This document shows, piece after piece, positions 1-8,972 of a stretch of 64,000 nucleotides of DNA; the stretch's first letter is position 1; each line of letters starts with the position of its first letter. A model generated the notes under the pieces. The model had not been told where the DNA came from. It worked only from the letters and a program-made list of their open reading frames with translations, and did not search any database. This stretch comes from Novipirellula herctigrandis (GTDB taxonomy: Bacteria > Planctomycetota > Planctomycetia > Pirellulales > Pirellulaceae), in NCBI GenBank assembly GCA_007859835.1, contig SJPJ01000001.1, positions 831,774-895,773 of the forward strand, in the 5' to 3' direction. Position numbers and translations under genes: made by a program.

Positions 1-1259
1 GTGTAGCAAACGTCCTTGCTGCGGCACTCTTTGACCATCTTGCAGGTCGTGTAGTTGCAGGTCTTTTGACGTTGTTCGCAAACCATCTTGCAAACCTTGT
101 AGCAAACTTCCTTGCTGCGGCATTCTGGAACCATCTTGCAAGTCGTCCAGTTGACAACCTTGCTGCGGCACTCAGGAACCATCTTGCAGACGGTGTAGTT
201 GCACACCTTGGTGCGGCATTCTGGGACTTTACGGCATACCGTGTAAGGTACTTCACGAGTACGGCACTCACGTACGTACTTTGTGCAGCAAACTTCCTTG
301 GTTTCGCAAGTGGGGACCCAGACCTTCTTGCAGATCGTCTTTGGGCAACCTTGAACGCATTCGGTGCGGCAGCAACCAGGAACGTAGACGCACTTGCAGC
401 TGCTTGCGTCGTAGGTCCATGTGCCAGGCTCACGAATGGTTTTCTTCATCATTCGACCAGGAACGGTTTCCGTGATCGTTTCCCAATGTCCACCCTTGAC
501 CTGAACGGTCTTGGTGTACTGCTGAGGAACAACAACGCTGTAGTTCTCGGTGCGAACTTTTTGCTCTTTCACGGTGTTGTAAACCGTGTAGTTGATCGTG
601 CGAGACTTTTGCTCTTGAACAGGAACCATGACGGTGTAGTTAACGGTCTTGCTGTGGTTTTCACGAACAGGGTTCATGACCGTGTAGTTGATCGTCTTGG
701 TGCGAGTTTCCCACACTGGCTTCTTGACAGTGTAATTGATCACCTTTTGGTGAGTTTCGTACACTGGCTTGCAGACGGTGTAGTTGATCGTCTTGGTGTG
801 CTGCTGATAAACAGGCTTACGCACGGTGTAATTGATCACTCGTTCGTGTGTTTCACGAACGGGCTTCATGACCGTGTAGTTGATCGTCTTGGTACGAGTT
901 TCGTACGTAGGAACATTCACGGTATATTGAACTTCACGAGTGGTCGTTTCAGGAACCATCCGGGTTCCCGTTACTTCCTTGTCCTCGTAATAAGTTTCAT
1001 TGCGTGTACGATAGCGAGTTTCTTGAACTTGCTCGTAAACGGTTTCTTGAACATTTCGCATCACGGTGTAAGTTCCACCAGCGACAGCTCCGCCGCCACC
1101 GATAGCAGCGCCGTCACCAACGACACCGCCTTCGACGATTGAATTACCACAACCGCCACAACCTTCATAACTTACAGCACCGCAACAGGCAGCGCTAGCT
1201 GAACTCACCCCAAAGACGACCGACAAGATCGTCATCGTGGGTAACAAAAACCTTTTCAT
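1..1259 (-). CDS. YTV-repeat, cysteine-rich cell-wall protein (3' end outside window)
   Basis: The frame is open from an ATG at 1259 to the window edge (419 codons seen). A GGAG sits just upstream of the start. The N-terminus reads as a signal peptide (MKRFLLPTMTILSVVFG...SASA). After about residue 90 the protein is built from 16-residue repeats: the first half has copies like INYTVMKPVRETHERV, the distal half Cys-rich copies like YTVCKMVPECRSKVVN with cysteines at fixed positions. YTV-domain proteins are known as planctomycete-specific components of the cystine-rich proteinaceous cell wall, so I infer a secreted, disulfide cross-linked envelope protein. A central non-repeat stretch with VPGCC and CVQGC separates the two repeat types. 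The same DNA read on the plus strand is also open for 358 codons, a by-product of the repeat. The total length is unknown. Confidence 0.9.
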   Translation of the reverse strand, partial: MKRFLLPTMTILSVVFGVSSASAACCGAVSYEGCGGCGNSIVEGGVVGDGAAIGGGGAVAGGTYTVMRNVQETVYEQVQETRYRTRNETYYEDKEVTGTRMVPETTTREVQYTVNVPTYETRTKTINYTVMKPVRETHERVINYTVRKPVYQQHTKTINYTVCKPVYETHQKVINYTVKKPVWETRTKTINYTVMNPVRENHSKTVNYTVMVPVQEQKSRTINYTVYNTVKEQKVRTENYSVVVPQQYTKTVQVKGGHWETITETVPGRMMKKTIREPGTWTYDASSCKCVYVPGCCRTECVQGCPKTICKKVWVPTCETKEVCCTKYVRECRTREVPYTVCRKVPECRTKVCNYTVCKMVPECRSKVVNWTTCKMVPECRSKEVCYKVCKMVCEQRQKTCNYTTCKMVKECRSKDVCY

Positions 1260-1737
1260 CTTACATTCTCCACTGGAATCAAATACGGGTGTTGCAAGGA
1301 CGCAGCTTACCTAAGCCACTGGAGCACCCGCCCCTCGGCTCGACATCAACAATTCGAACTTCACTTAATGACTGACGTCACTAAAAAATCGATTGTGAAC
1401 CAACACGCAGACTATTGTGAGATGTTGGAACTTGGATCGATTACGCAGACCTGGAAATCAAGTCAAACGAATTGTGATGCACTGACTACATCGTCTACGG
1501 ACTAAGGGTTGAACATGCAAAGAAGTTCGCCAAGGCAAAAGATTCCGTTTGGGCTGACCTATTGCGACGGCCGTTCATATCGAATCAATTTTACCGATTG
1601 CAACGGCGACCTCTGTCGCAGCGGTGAACGAGAGGTCACTGCGCTAATCCGCATAACAGAATTTAGTCGTCAATGAAGATAGACGACGGACGTTGATGCC
1701 AAATGCTATGCTACCCAAAAAGGCGGCGATGCGGGCA
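1260..1737. other. Intergenic region upstream of the YTV gene
   Basis: It should hold the promoter of the YTV gene, but I cannot assign -35/-10 boxes. It has a TGACGTCA palindrome near 1373-1380. A plus-strand frame at 1515-1676 (53 codons, starting MQRSSPRQKIPFG) has an AAGGG seven bases before its ATG. It matches nothing I recognise and may be chance. Confidence 0.4.
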
Positions 1738-2565
1738 TCAAAAAGCACGCCTTCGAAGCACGAACACGGCATCGCACAAATCGTTATCGATCCGTCGCGG
1801 ACAGTCGATGTCGTAATCAAAATCAAACGCCTGAGCAACTTCAAACTGATCGGCGACCTTCGCAAAGAGCTGCTTCACTTGGCTGATCGTGTACAATCGC
1901 AGCGGAAACTCGCTACGGACACGGTGGATTTGCCCAGTCCGTGTGACCGCCTTGATACTGGCTCGCAAAGTTTCGATCCGCTGGCTTCGGTTGAAGTCAA
2001 TCACTTTCAACGTTACATGAACTTTGGTTCCACCATGACACGCCGTCCACCGCTCGTCGCTTTCTTCGTCCGCATCGAGCGGGATGCAGTGAAAACCGAG
2101 GATATAAATGCCACCCGGTCGCAATGCATCGGCAACGCTCCTCAGGTGTGACAATGCGCTTGCCTGGGTTGTTAGATGACGGAACGTATTGAACGTACAA
2201 AACGCTGCATCGAAACGTCTACGAAAAGACATTTCGGTCATATCGCCAAGTACGAGCGTCGCGTCGAGCTTGCGACGGACCAATCGCCGCTTAAGATAAT
2301 CGAGCATCGGTTGGCTTAGATCCAAACCGGTGACATCGTAGCCACGGCTTGCCATCGCACCGACAAGCCGACCACTGCCGCAGCCAGGTTCCAACAACCG
2401 GCGCGGCATGGTTTTCATGTACCGCTTGAATGCGGCTTCAAAGAATCGAACTTCCGCAGCCGTTTCGTCACGGAACACCATGTCGAAATACTGAGGATAG
2501 TCGTACCAGTTTTCCACGAATGATCCGAAGCGAAATAATACACGTCTGAAGATTTGACGGATCAT
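1738..2565 (-). CDS. Class I SAM-dependent methyltransferase
   Basis: This 275-residue protein has the Rossmann methyltransferase signature LLEPGCGSGRLVGAMASRGY near residues 57-76 (motif I, SAM binding). The acidic motif II follows in VTGLDLSQPML, then GDMTEMSF, and CTFNTFRHL in the motif IV/V area. These are the usual elements of Methyltransf_11/25-type enzymes acting on small molecules, lipids or proteins. The substrate cannot be told from sequence. It has no signal peptide and is probably cytoplasmic. It is the last gene before the YTV gene on the same strand, but the 478-base gap argues against one operon. The start is an ATG with no strong ribosome binding site. The family call is firm, the substrate unknown. 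Confidence 0.85.
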   Translation of the reverse strand: MIRQIFRRVLFRFGSFVENWYDYPQYFDMVFRDETAAEVRFFEAAFKRYMKTMPRRLLEPGCGSGRLVGAMASRGYDVTGLDLSQPMLDYLKRRLVRRKLDATLVLGDMTEMSFRRRFDAAFCTFNTFRHLTTQASALSHLRSVADALRPGGIYILGFHCIPLDADEESDERWTACHGGTKVHVTLKVIDFNRSQRIETLRASIKAVTRTGQIHRVRSEFPLRLYTISQVKQLFAKVADQFEVAQAFDFDYDIDCPRRIDNDLCDAVFVLRRRAF

Positions 2566-2650
2566 AACATAGCAGCCTGCTGCGGATGCGCCAGCGTGCT
2601 ATTCATCGGATTGTTTCTAAATCGCTAAGAGCGAAGTCGTAGGAAAACGC

Positions 2651-2983
2651 TCAGGAAGCAGCAGCCGATTCGGCAGCCCTCGCTTCAGCCACAGCTGCAC
2701 TGCTGCGCCGCGTTCGGCGTCGTGGCTTGGCATTGGCCCAATCCTTGGTCAACGCTTCAAAAACCTCAGGAGTCTCATAGCGGACAATTGTCTTGCCCTC
2801 CGGCATCGGTCCGATCAAACCGCGAAAAACGGGCATCCCGCGGATGTCCAAATCAGTACTGCAATCGTCGATTCCAATCTGACAGTGAATCCCCACAAGC
2901 GGGTCACAACTAGGGTAATCGCGAATCAAAAGCGAACCGTCACTACCGCGTGAAACGATGCGGAATGTATCTTTCTTGGCCAT
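2651..2983 (-). CDS. Small conserved-looking protein of unknown function
   Basis: A 110-residue protein starting MAKKDTFRIVSRGSDGSL. I chose the ATG at 2983 because a GGAGG lies four bases upstream; the frame stays open further upstream (to 3301), but that extension is low-complexity and not protein-like. The first two thirds look like a compact soluble domain with paired cysteines (PSCDPLVGIHC, DDCSTDLDI). The C-terminus is basic and then alanine-rich (PRRRTRRSS...AAAS), as in nucleic-acid-binding tails. I do not recognise the family. It ends about 85 bases before the methyltransferase start on the same strand, so the two could be co-transcribed. Confidence 0.6.
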   Translation of the reverse strand: MAKKDTFRIVSRGSDGSLLIRDYPSCDPLVGIHCQIGIDDCSTDLDIRGMPVFRGLIGPMPEGKTIVRYETPEVFEALTKDWANAKPRRRTRRSSAAVAEARAAESAAAS

Positions 2984-3542
2984 GATGCCTCCGGGAAGGG
3001 GGGGGGTTGGCGTCTGCAATGCAAAACGGAAGCTGCTGCAAGAACCGATTCGGAAGCAAACAGCAGGGTTTCTAACGATGGATGGAGTAGCCAATCTGCC
3101 AAGGCGTCGACGCACAGTTAGAAAAAACGAGAAGCGGTAAAGGGAGGGCACCACTTGGTTTTCATTTTCTTCAGGACTGACTCTACGTCGACGCCTGCCA
3201 ATCACTACGACGAAAGGAGGGTGGTCTTTCGTCGCCGACGAACTGGAACTGAATCGGACGCTTGGGCTACAAAATAGTCTTCGTCCCTTCGCGGAAAACA
3301 ATCGAAGAAAGAATCGCTGGTCGGCTTACTAAGAGAAACAGTCGCAATGGGTACAAAACGCAGCGGTAGTCGTAGCCGCCCCTGACCGCTGCAGTTACCC
3401 CTAGCCGGATTGCTCGATACGATAGGCCCTAAAAGCGATATCCAATTCCCAAATACTGAAATCTCGAACAATTTAGGGTATACTCGTTTGACAATTTGCG
3501 AATCGCGTCTTTCTTTGCCCGCCTCAGACACTTTCAACAAAT
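2984..3542. other. Intergenic region between divergent genes
   Basis: This is the shared upstream region of the small minus-strand protein and the plus-strand sulfatase. It contains a run of nine G (about 2999-3007) just before the minus-strand start and an AAAGGAGGG near 3215 with no convincing frame behind it. I see no RNA gene or repeat. Confidence 0.4.
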
Positions 3543-5099
3543 ATGCATCACATTATGCTTGGTCGATCCCAAATTATCGTCGCCTTCATGGCGATTAACC
3601 TATTGAATTGCTTCGCCGCAGAACCACAGAACATCCTGCAACCGCTTGAGCAACACGATGGCGTCAAGCCACGCAACGTCGTCTTCATTTTGACCGACGA
3701 TCATCGCTATGATGCAATGGGGTTTATGGGGCACCCGTTCTTGAAAACCCCCAACCTCGATGCAATCGCCAACAATGGTGTGCATGTAAAAAACGCATTC
3801 GTAACGACTTCGCTCTGCTCGCCGAGCCGCGCGTCAATCCTAACGGGACTCTATACCCACAAACACCGCGTCATTGACAATAATCGCACCGTGCCCGAAG
3901 GAACCGTGTTCTTTCCTCAATACCTGCAGAACGCCGGCTATTCGACAGCCTTCATTGGAAAATGGCACATGGGCGGGCATCACGATGACCCGCGACCTGG
4001 GTTTGATCACTGGATTAGCTTTCGCGGCCAAGGCGTCTACTTGCCGCCGAGACCGAGTTACACGCTGAACGTCAACGGAAAACGGGTTAAACAAAATGGC
4101 TACATCACCGACGAACTGACCGATTATGCGATTGATTGGCTCAAAGAACAGCAGGACTCCGACAAACCATTTTGTCTATACCTCTCCCACAAAGCAGTTC
4201 ACGCTAACTTCACCCCGGCCGAAAGGCATGCGGGGCAGTATGCCGATGCTGATTTGAGCTTTCTGCCTCGAGGCGAAAACATCACCGCACAAAACGATGC
4301 GCCCCGTTGGGTTCGCGACCAAAAGAACAGCTGGCACGGTATCGACTTTTCGTACCACAGCGACGAAGGACTCGACTATTTGTATCGCAGGTACTGTGAA
4401 ACATTGCTGGGAGTTGACGACAGTGTCGGTCGTGTGATGGAGCAACTCAAAGAGATGGGCCTCTACGATTCGACGCTCGTCATTTACATGGGCGACAACG
4501 GCTTCATGTGGGGCGAACACGGTTTGATTGACAAACGCGTCTCCTACGAAGAATCGATTCGCGTCCCGATGATGATGCAATGCCCCGAACTGTACAAAGG
4601 CGGAACCGTCCTCGATTCAGTAATTGGAAATATCGACATCGGACCAACGATCTTACACGCCGCCGGCTTGAAAGCTCCCGACTATATGGACGGAATGAGC
4701 TTCCTCGACTTGCCAAACAATCCAAACATGAAATGGCGTGACTATTTCTTGTACGTCTACTACTGGGAAAAGAACTTTCCCCAATCGCCGACCCAATTCG
4801 CACTTCGCGGCGATCGATTCAAGTACATCACGTATTATGGACTTTGGGATGTCGACGAACTCTACGACTTGACGACCGACCCCGGCGAAACGATCAATTT
4901 GATTAACAACCCTGATTACAAGTCGGTTGCAAAAGAGATGGAAAACCGCTTGTACGAGATGTTGGGGGAAAGCGGCGGAATGGACATCCCGATGAACCAG
5001 CCCGCCGGTGGTATCAACAACAAACGCTGGGAAGAGCAAGGTGGCCAGCAATCGGCAGATTTTCCGGCATCAATGGTGGTCGAAAAACCGCTTAATTAA
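3543..5099 (+). CDS. Formylglycine-dependent sulfatase (secreted)
   Basis: A 518-residue alkaline-phosphatase-fold sulfatase. The metal-binding motif FILTDDHRYDAMG is at residues 48-60. The catalytic motif CSPSR starts at Cys92, the residue converted to formylglycine by a sulfatase-modifying enzyme. GKWHMGGH and YMGDNGFMWGEHG follow as the usual downstream active-site segments. The order of motifs resembles N-acetylglucosamine-6-sulfatase or iduronate-2-sulfatase type families, which desulfate glycans; the substrate is not determined. A weak signal peptide (IIVAFMAINLLNCFAAE) suggests export. Alternative starts exist at the fifth codon (ATG 3555) or at ATG 3591. It stands alone, convergent with the next gene. 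Planctomycetes carry many such enzymes for sulfated algal polysaccharides. Confidence 0.93.
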   Translation: MHHIMLGRSQIIVAFMAINLLNCFAAEPQNILQPLEQHDGVKPRNVVFILTDDHRYDAMGFMGHPFLKTPNLDAIANNGVHVKNAFVTTSLCSPSRASILTGLYTHKHRVIDNNRTVPEGTVFFPQYLQNAGYSTAFIGKWHMGGHHDDPRPGFDHWISFRGQGVYLPPRPSYTLNVNGKRVKQNGYITDELTDYAIDWLKEQQDSDKPFCLYLSHKAVHANFTPAERHAGQYADADLSFLPRGENITAQNDAPRWVRDQKNSWHGIDFSYHSDEGLDYLYRRYCETLLGVDDSVGRVMEQLKEMGLYDSTLVIYMGDNGFMWGEHGLIDKRVSYEESIRVPMMMQCPELYKGGTVLDSVIGNIDIGPTILHAAGLKAPDYMDGMSFLDLPNNPNMKWRDYFLYVYYWEKNFPQSPTQFALRGDRFKYITYYGLWDVDELYDLTTDPGETINLINNPDYKSVAKEMENRLYEMLGESGGMDIPMNQPAGGINNKRWEEQGGQQSADFPASMVVEKPLN

Positions 5100-5290
5100 G
5101 CCCCTGCATGTTGAATTCGGAGAGCAGTTGAATTCGCTCACGATTCACGTGGCCCTCGTGCGTCCGTCACCCAACGCCGCAGTGCTCCAGCGATGCAAAC
5201 AGCACGCAGCGAATTTTGTGCTGCAAACCCGCTCTGGTAAGCCTCCGTCAATTTCCCCCTGAGCATCCCCCAAGCTCGGCAACCGCGAGC

Positions 5291-6418
5291 CTACCGAATC
5301 ATCCGCTGTTCTACGGCGACTTCTTGGGAATGCTCGCTTTCGTAGACGCTAAACTCGGCCCACAGGGGGGCGTGATCGCTGATCAATGCAGCCTGCATTT
5401 CGCTTAGACCAAAGTCTCGCTGCAAATCGATCACCCCCGTTTGTCCTGTGAACTCAGTCGTCATTGTCCGGTCTAACAAAATGTGATCGAGAGTTTCACG
5501 ACGGCGCACATCCGTTGGAATGTCACCCGCCACCGATACCACATTGGGGATCCTCGACAATTCGCCCAGCCCGGAAACGCCTGTATTCAAACTACCGACC
5601 AACAAATAGTCTTCGATGCCTGTTCGACTGTACTCGTAATCACGAACGCGAACAAAGACGTCATCAAGAACATTAACTTCCGCGCTAGCAAGGGCGTGCT
5701 GCGCCGGGTCTGGATCATTGTTCGCGTTGATAAGCGTGAAACAGAAAGGACGACCTCCATCCATCTGACCATCCGATGAAACCGGGATCGTCGCGAAAGA
5801 CCCAACCATCGGCTCGCGGTGCATGCGGTCCGCCGAATCTTGAACGACATACGGTTCGCCTAACAACCGAATTCGCCGAGCGTCCCACACGAACGCATAA
5901 CATTGAGTGTCCTGATAGGAACGTCCAATGGGTTGGCTAACGGTCCCCGTATAGGTACCGCCTTCCGCATTAACGAGTTCGATCATACGGCGAACGGGAC
6001 CAACATCACCTGACCGGATGTCTTGAATTGCGACAAGATCGAATTGGCGAATGATGCTCGCAATTGTCCCCATCACATCTACGCCAGGAACTTGACTGAG
6101 GGTTCGCGTCTGAGATTTTTTGTCACCGAACATCTGGATGTTAAAGGTCGCAATCCGAACGGTTGAACTCGACCGCTCGCGGGGCACTTTGCGATTGACA
6201 ATTAGATCGCCGTTGGCAGCTGCCAGCTCTGCTGTTTCATCATCCACACCTGCCCATTTATCAAGCACCGACAAATCGATGCGCCCCGTTATGACAGACA
6301 AGCAGGCAGCCGCGATCCCACCAACACTTACCAGCGGACCGATCCACCGGATAAATGGAATGTAGGAAAACACAGACCGAGAAGAGCGTCGCCTTGAACG
6401 CCCGAAAAGTAATCCCAT
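5291..6418 (-). CDS. Endonuclease/exonuclease/phosphatase-fold protein, membrane-anchored
   Basis: A 375-residue protein starting MGLLFGRSRRR. I chose the ATG at 6418 because a GGAGG stands five bases before it; frames open further upstream lack a site. Near residues 25-45 is one transmembrane or signal segment (WIGPLVSVGGIAAACLSVI). The catalytic domain starts at VRIATFNIQMFG (the usual N of the EEP fold). It continues with LVAIQDIRS, where the common E of the QE motif is D, and ends LISDHAPLWAEF (the SDH motif). Family members cleave phosphodiester or phosphomonoester bonds in nucleic acids, lipids or proteins. The D in place of E is conservative but weakens an activity call. The substrate is unknown. 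It is convergent with the sulfatase. Confidence 0.82.
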   Translation of the reverse strand: MGLLFGRSRRRSSRSVFSYIPFIRWIGPLVSVGGIAAACLSVITGRIDLSVLDKWAGVDDETAELAAANGDLIVNRKVPRERSSSTVRIATFNIQMFGDKKSQTRTLSQVPGVDVMGTIASIIRQFDLVAIQDIRSGDVGPVRRMIELVNAEGGTYTGTVSQPIGRSYQDTQCYAFVWDARRIRLLGEPYVVQDSADRMHREPMVGSFATIPVSSDGQMDGGRPFCFTLINANNDPDPAQHALASAEVNVLDDVFVRVRDYEYSRTGIEDYLLVGSLNTGVSGLGELSRIPNVVSVAGDIPTDVRRRETLDHILLDRTMTTEFTGQTGVIDLQRDFGLSEMQAALISDHAPLWAEFSVYESEHSQEVAVEQRMIR

Positions 6419-6899
6419 TCCGGCCTCCATCACGGCAACAGCGGGTGGTAGAAAAAGCGACTGCCTGCAATTAGCAAAACAAAAAGTTTCACACAACATC
6501 AATGTGCGAGCGTACAGTTTGTTAGAGCCCCAAATTGGCAGATTGCACAATCGCCACAATCGGCACAAATTAACATTGGCCTCTACATCAACACCGACGC
6601 TCACCACAAAGACTTACGACGCAAATATCCTTGCAGATGAGAACATGCCCGGCGTTCGGTAACCGTACCTTTCAGGGTAGCGAAACGCCTCTCGCGTTTC
6701 GATCAGTACCGTCAATCGCAAGAAGTCTTGACGATATCCGTTTCGCTGCCAAACCCAGTTTTAAACCGGAATGAAGCAGTTGAGAATTTTGAACATTGGC
6801 GGGACAACACCATGCGCCAGTAGCTGCACCGACGCTGAATTGCCAGGAGGAATCTTGGCCAAATTATGCTTGAATTGTTCTAAGCAACTTACCCACTGA
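6419..6899. other. Intergenic region downstream of parB
   Basis: Apart from the hairpin at 6681-6701 I see no gene or repeat. The half next to 6418 should hold the promoter of the EEP-fold gene. Confidence 0.4.
6681..6701 (-). terminator. Hairpin downstream of parB
   Basis: Perfect 8-base inverted repeat cgaaacgc / gcgtttcg around a five-base loop, about 200 bases past the parB stop. There is no T-run, so it may be a factor-dependent end, an RNA-stabilising hairpin or a dispersed repeat rather than a classic terminator. Confidence 0.35.
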
Positions 6900-7865
6900 C
6901 TAACCAGCTACTCTAAGTCTTGGCTTACCCGCGTCGGAGAGCATGTCTCGCAAACGTTCAAATTCATCGGGATCGGTGAAGTGAAGGGTGATCTTTCCAC
7001 GACCGCGAGCCGAGCTTTTGATCTCGACCTTGGTGCCAAAAATCATTCGCATCTCTTGTTGCATCGCCTCGACCTGCGGCGAAATCGTTCGCCGCTTCTG
7101 ACGCGTCGCATTGACGACCTTCTTACCAGTCTCTGCGTCTTCCTCGGCCTTCAGAAGCTCCGCCACATGCGTCTCGGTGGCCCGGACACTCCACGATTCT
7201 TCCTTGATCTTTTCGGCCGTACGACGTTGGATTTCTTCGTCACCGATGGGCAGCAGTGCTCGAGCGTGCCCAGCCGTTAACTCGCCACCCTGCAACATAT
7301 CTAAAATTCCATCTGGCAATTCCAACAACCGCATCAGGTTCGCAATCGTGCTACGGTCAATGCTGAGCCGCCGGGCCAGATCATCTTGTTTGCACTTGTG
7401 CTCATCGATGTACCGTTTGAAGGACAACGCCTTTTCAATCGGATTCAAATCTTTCCGTTGGAGGTTTTCGATAATCGCCAATTCTGCGACGAGGCGATCA
7501 TCAGCTTCGCGCACTTCCGCGCGGATCGTCGGCAAGCCAGCGTGGATGGTGGCCCGAAGCCGACGCTCGCCGCTGATCAATTGGTACTTTCCGTCAACAA
7601 TCCGAACCAGGATCGGTTGGAGTTGCTGATGGTTTTTCAGACTCTCGGCGAGCGATGCAATCTCTTCTGGATTGAATTCACGGCGAGGTTGAAAAGGATT
7701 GTTTTGGATGTCACCGACCGCTAACTCAAGCGACTGGATCTTCACGCCCTCCTGCCCACCGGCCGAGTCGGACAAAGGATTACCTTCGTCGTCGAGCGGT
7801 GTCCCCAAGAGAGCCGCTAGCCCTTTTCCTAAACGACGGTCCTTATTGGTTGTTGCACTAGTCAC
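6900..7865 (-). CDS. parB: ParB chromosome-partitioning protein
   Basis: The proposed GTG start at 7865 lies inside the end of parA (8-base overlap) and has a GGAGG nine bases upstream, giving 321 residues. The ATG further upstream would run deep through parA and is rejected. The protein begins with the typical RRLGKGLAALLG. Then come the ParB N-terminal nuclease-like domain (NPFQPRREFNPEEIASLAESL and GERRLRA, box II, which binds CTP in ParB clamps) and the helix-turn-helix KQDDLARRLSIDRSTIANLMRLL. A C-terminal dimer region follows. It binds parS and forms the partition complex moved by ParA. I found no perfect parS in the window. Confidence 0.95.
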   Translation of the reverse strand: MTSATTNKDRRLGKGLAALLGTPLDDEGNPLSDSAGGQEGVKIQSLELAVGDIQNNPFQPRREFNPEEIASLAESLKNHQQLQPILVRIVDGKYQLISGERRLRATIHAGLPTIRAEVREADDRLVAELAIIENLQRKDLNPIEKALSFKRYIDEHKCKQDDLARRLSIDRSTIANLMRLLELPDGILDMLQGGELTAGHARALLPIGDEEIQRRTAEKIKEESWSVRATETHVAELLKAEEDAETGKKVVNATRQKRRTISPQVEAMQQEMRMIFGTKVEIKSSARGRGKITLHFTDPDEFERLRDMLSDAGKPRLRVAG

Positions 7866-8604
7866 GCTCGAGCACCTCCATGCACAGCTGGGTATAAGCA
7901 AACGCGCCGCGGGATCGCGGTGCATACTCAAACACGGTTTGGCCGTGACTCGGAGCTTCGCACAGCGAAACGTCCCGAGGCACGACACAGTCAAAAACAA
8001 TATCACCAAAGAAGTCACGCACTTCGTCGTCGACTTCTCGTGTCAATTCAAGATATGGATCATACATAGTTAGTAGGATTCCACCAAAGGTCAGTCTGCC
8101 ATCGGTAGCGACAATTACCTTCTTTATTGTTTGAATAAGTTGGGTCAATCCTTCCATCGCGAAATATTCGCATTGGATTGGCATCAACACCTCGGTACTG
8201 CCAGCCAAGGCAGTCTGCGTGAGCGGACCAACACTAGGTGGGCAATCCACCAGGATATAGTCGTACTGATCAATGATCGAATCAAGATGCTTGCGAACGA
8301 TACTGGTTTCGCTTTCACCTGCAGCGGCCAAGCGATCAACATCCTGCAAGGTACGACTACCACGAATTATCGATAAGTTGTTAACCTTGGTTTGAATGAT
8401 CGCGGAATCGAGCGATCCATCACTGATCATTGCATGGCCGTCGGTCGGTTCATGGCCAAGCGAACCGGTCGCATTGCATTGCGGGTCCATGTCGAGAAGC
8501 AGTGACCGCTTGCCGGAAATTGCGAGCGCAGCCGAAAGGTTTACCGCCGTGGTAGTCTTACCCACGCCACCCTTCTGATTCACCACACAAAGAATCCGGC
8601 CCAC
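7858..8604 (-). CDS. parA: ParA partition ATPase
   Basis: A 248-residue deviant Walker-A ATPase. KGGVGKTTTAVNLSAALA at residues 11-28 includes the signature lysine at the start of the P-loop. LLLDMDPQCNATGSLG is motif A', and YDYILVDCPPSVGPLTQTAL is Walker B. It starts at GTG 8604, with GAGGG about nine bases upstream; an in-frame TAA directly before it excludes a longer form. The length and lack of an N-terminal helix-turn-helix match chromosomal (Soj-like) ParA. It forms ATP-dependent dimers on the nucleoid that pull ParB-parS complexes. Translation is coupled to parB. Confidence 0.95.
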   Translation of the reverse strand: MGRILCVVNQKGGVGKTTTAVNLSAALAISGKRSLLLDMDPQCNATGSLGHEPTDGHAMISDGSLDSAIIQTKVNNLSIIRGSRTLQDVDRLAAAGESETSIVRKHLDSIIDQYDYILVDCPPSVGPLTQTALAGSTEVLMPIQCEYFAMEGLTQLIQTIKKVIVATDGRLTFGGILLTMYDPYLELTREVDDEVRDFFGDIVFDCVVPRDVSLCEAPSHGQTVFEYAPRSRGAFAYTQLCMEVLERD

Positions 8605-8972
8605 GGCTTATTGCCCTCGTTCGTATTTTGCATCCCGCCAATCCGTTGACGATGATGGAGATTACGAAGAATCGGCTTGCGGAAACAAGACTGGTTTCAC
8701 AAGAAACTTATGCTACAAACCGGCGAGCACACCAAAGAAACCCCGCATTGCTTGGCAGCACATAGCACTGAAAGAGCCAAGAATTTAGAAAGCAGGACTG
8801 AGGCCAGACGGCCACCCGCAAAAGCAGACGACCAATTCAACCAAAGCAATTCACCCATAGCGACCGTTTGGCTAGCGGATCGCGTACCGAACAATGGCCC
8901 CAGCACGCCCCGATGCACAAGACATCCTGACATACGCTCCAATCGCACGGGGCCAATGAACCTAGCCGCCGA
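8605..8972. other. Intergenic region upstream of parA
   Basis: It should carry the parAB promoter. Overlapping frames on both strands (to about 105 codons) have no ribosome binding site and no protein-like composition. I see no parS-like palindrome or repeat. Confidence 0.4.

Noticed and set aside
66..1142. Plus-strand open frame of 358 codons opposite the YTV gene
   Set aside because: It arises from the 48-base repeat in the minus-strand gene; the minus-strand reading has signal peptide, ribosome binding site and a known repeat family.
1515..1676. 53-codon plus-strand frame with AAGGG before ATG
   Set aside because: Too short and unrecognised; mentioned in the gap entry but not called a gene.
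3205..3540. 111-codon minus-strand frame upstream of the small unknown gene
   Set aside because: No start signal, no protein-like pattern, and it lies in the shared promoter region.
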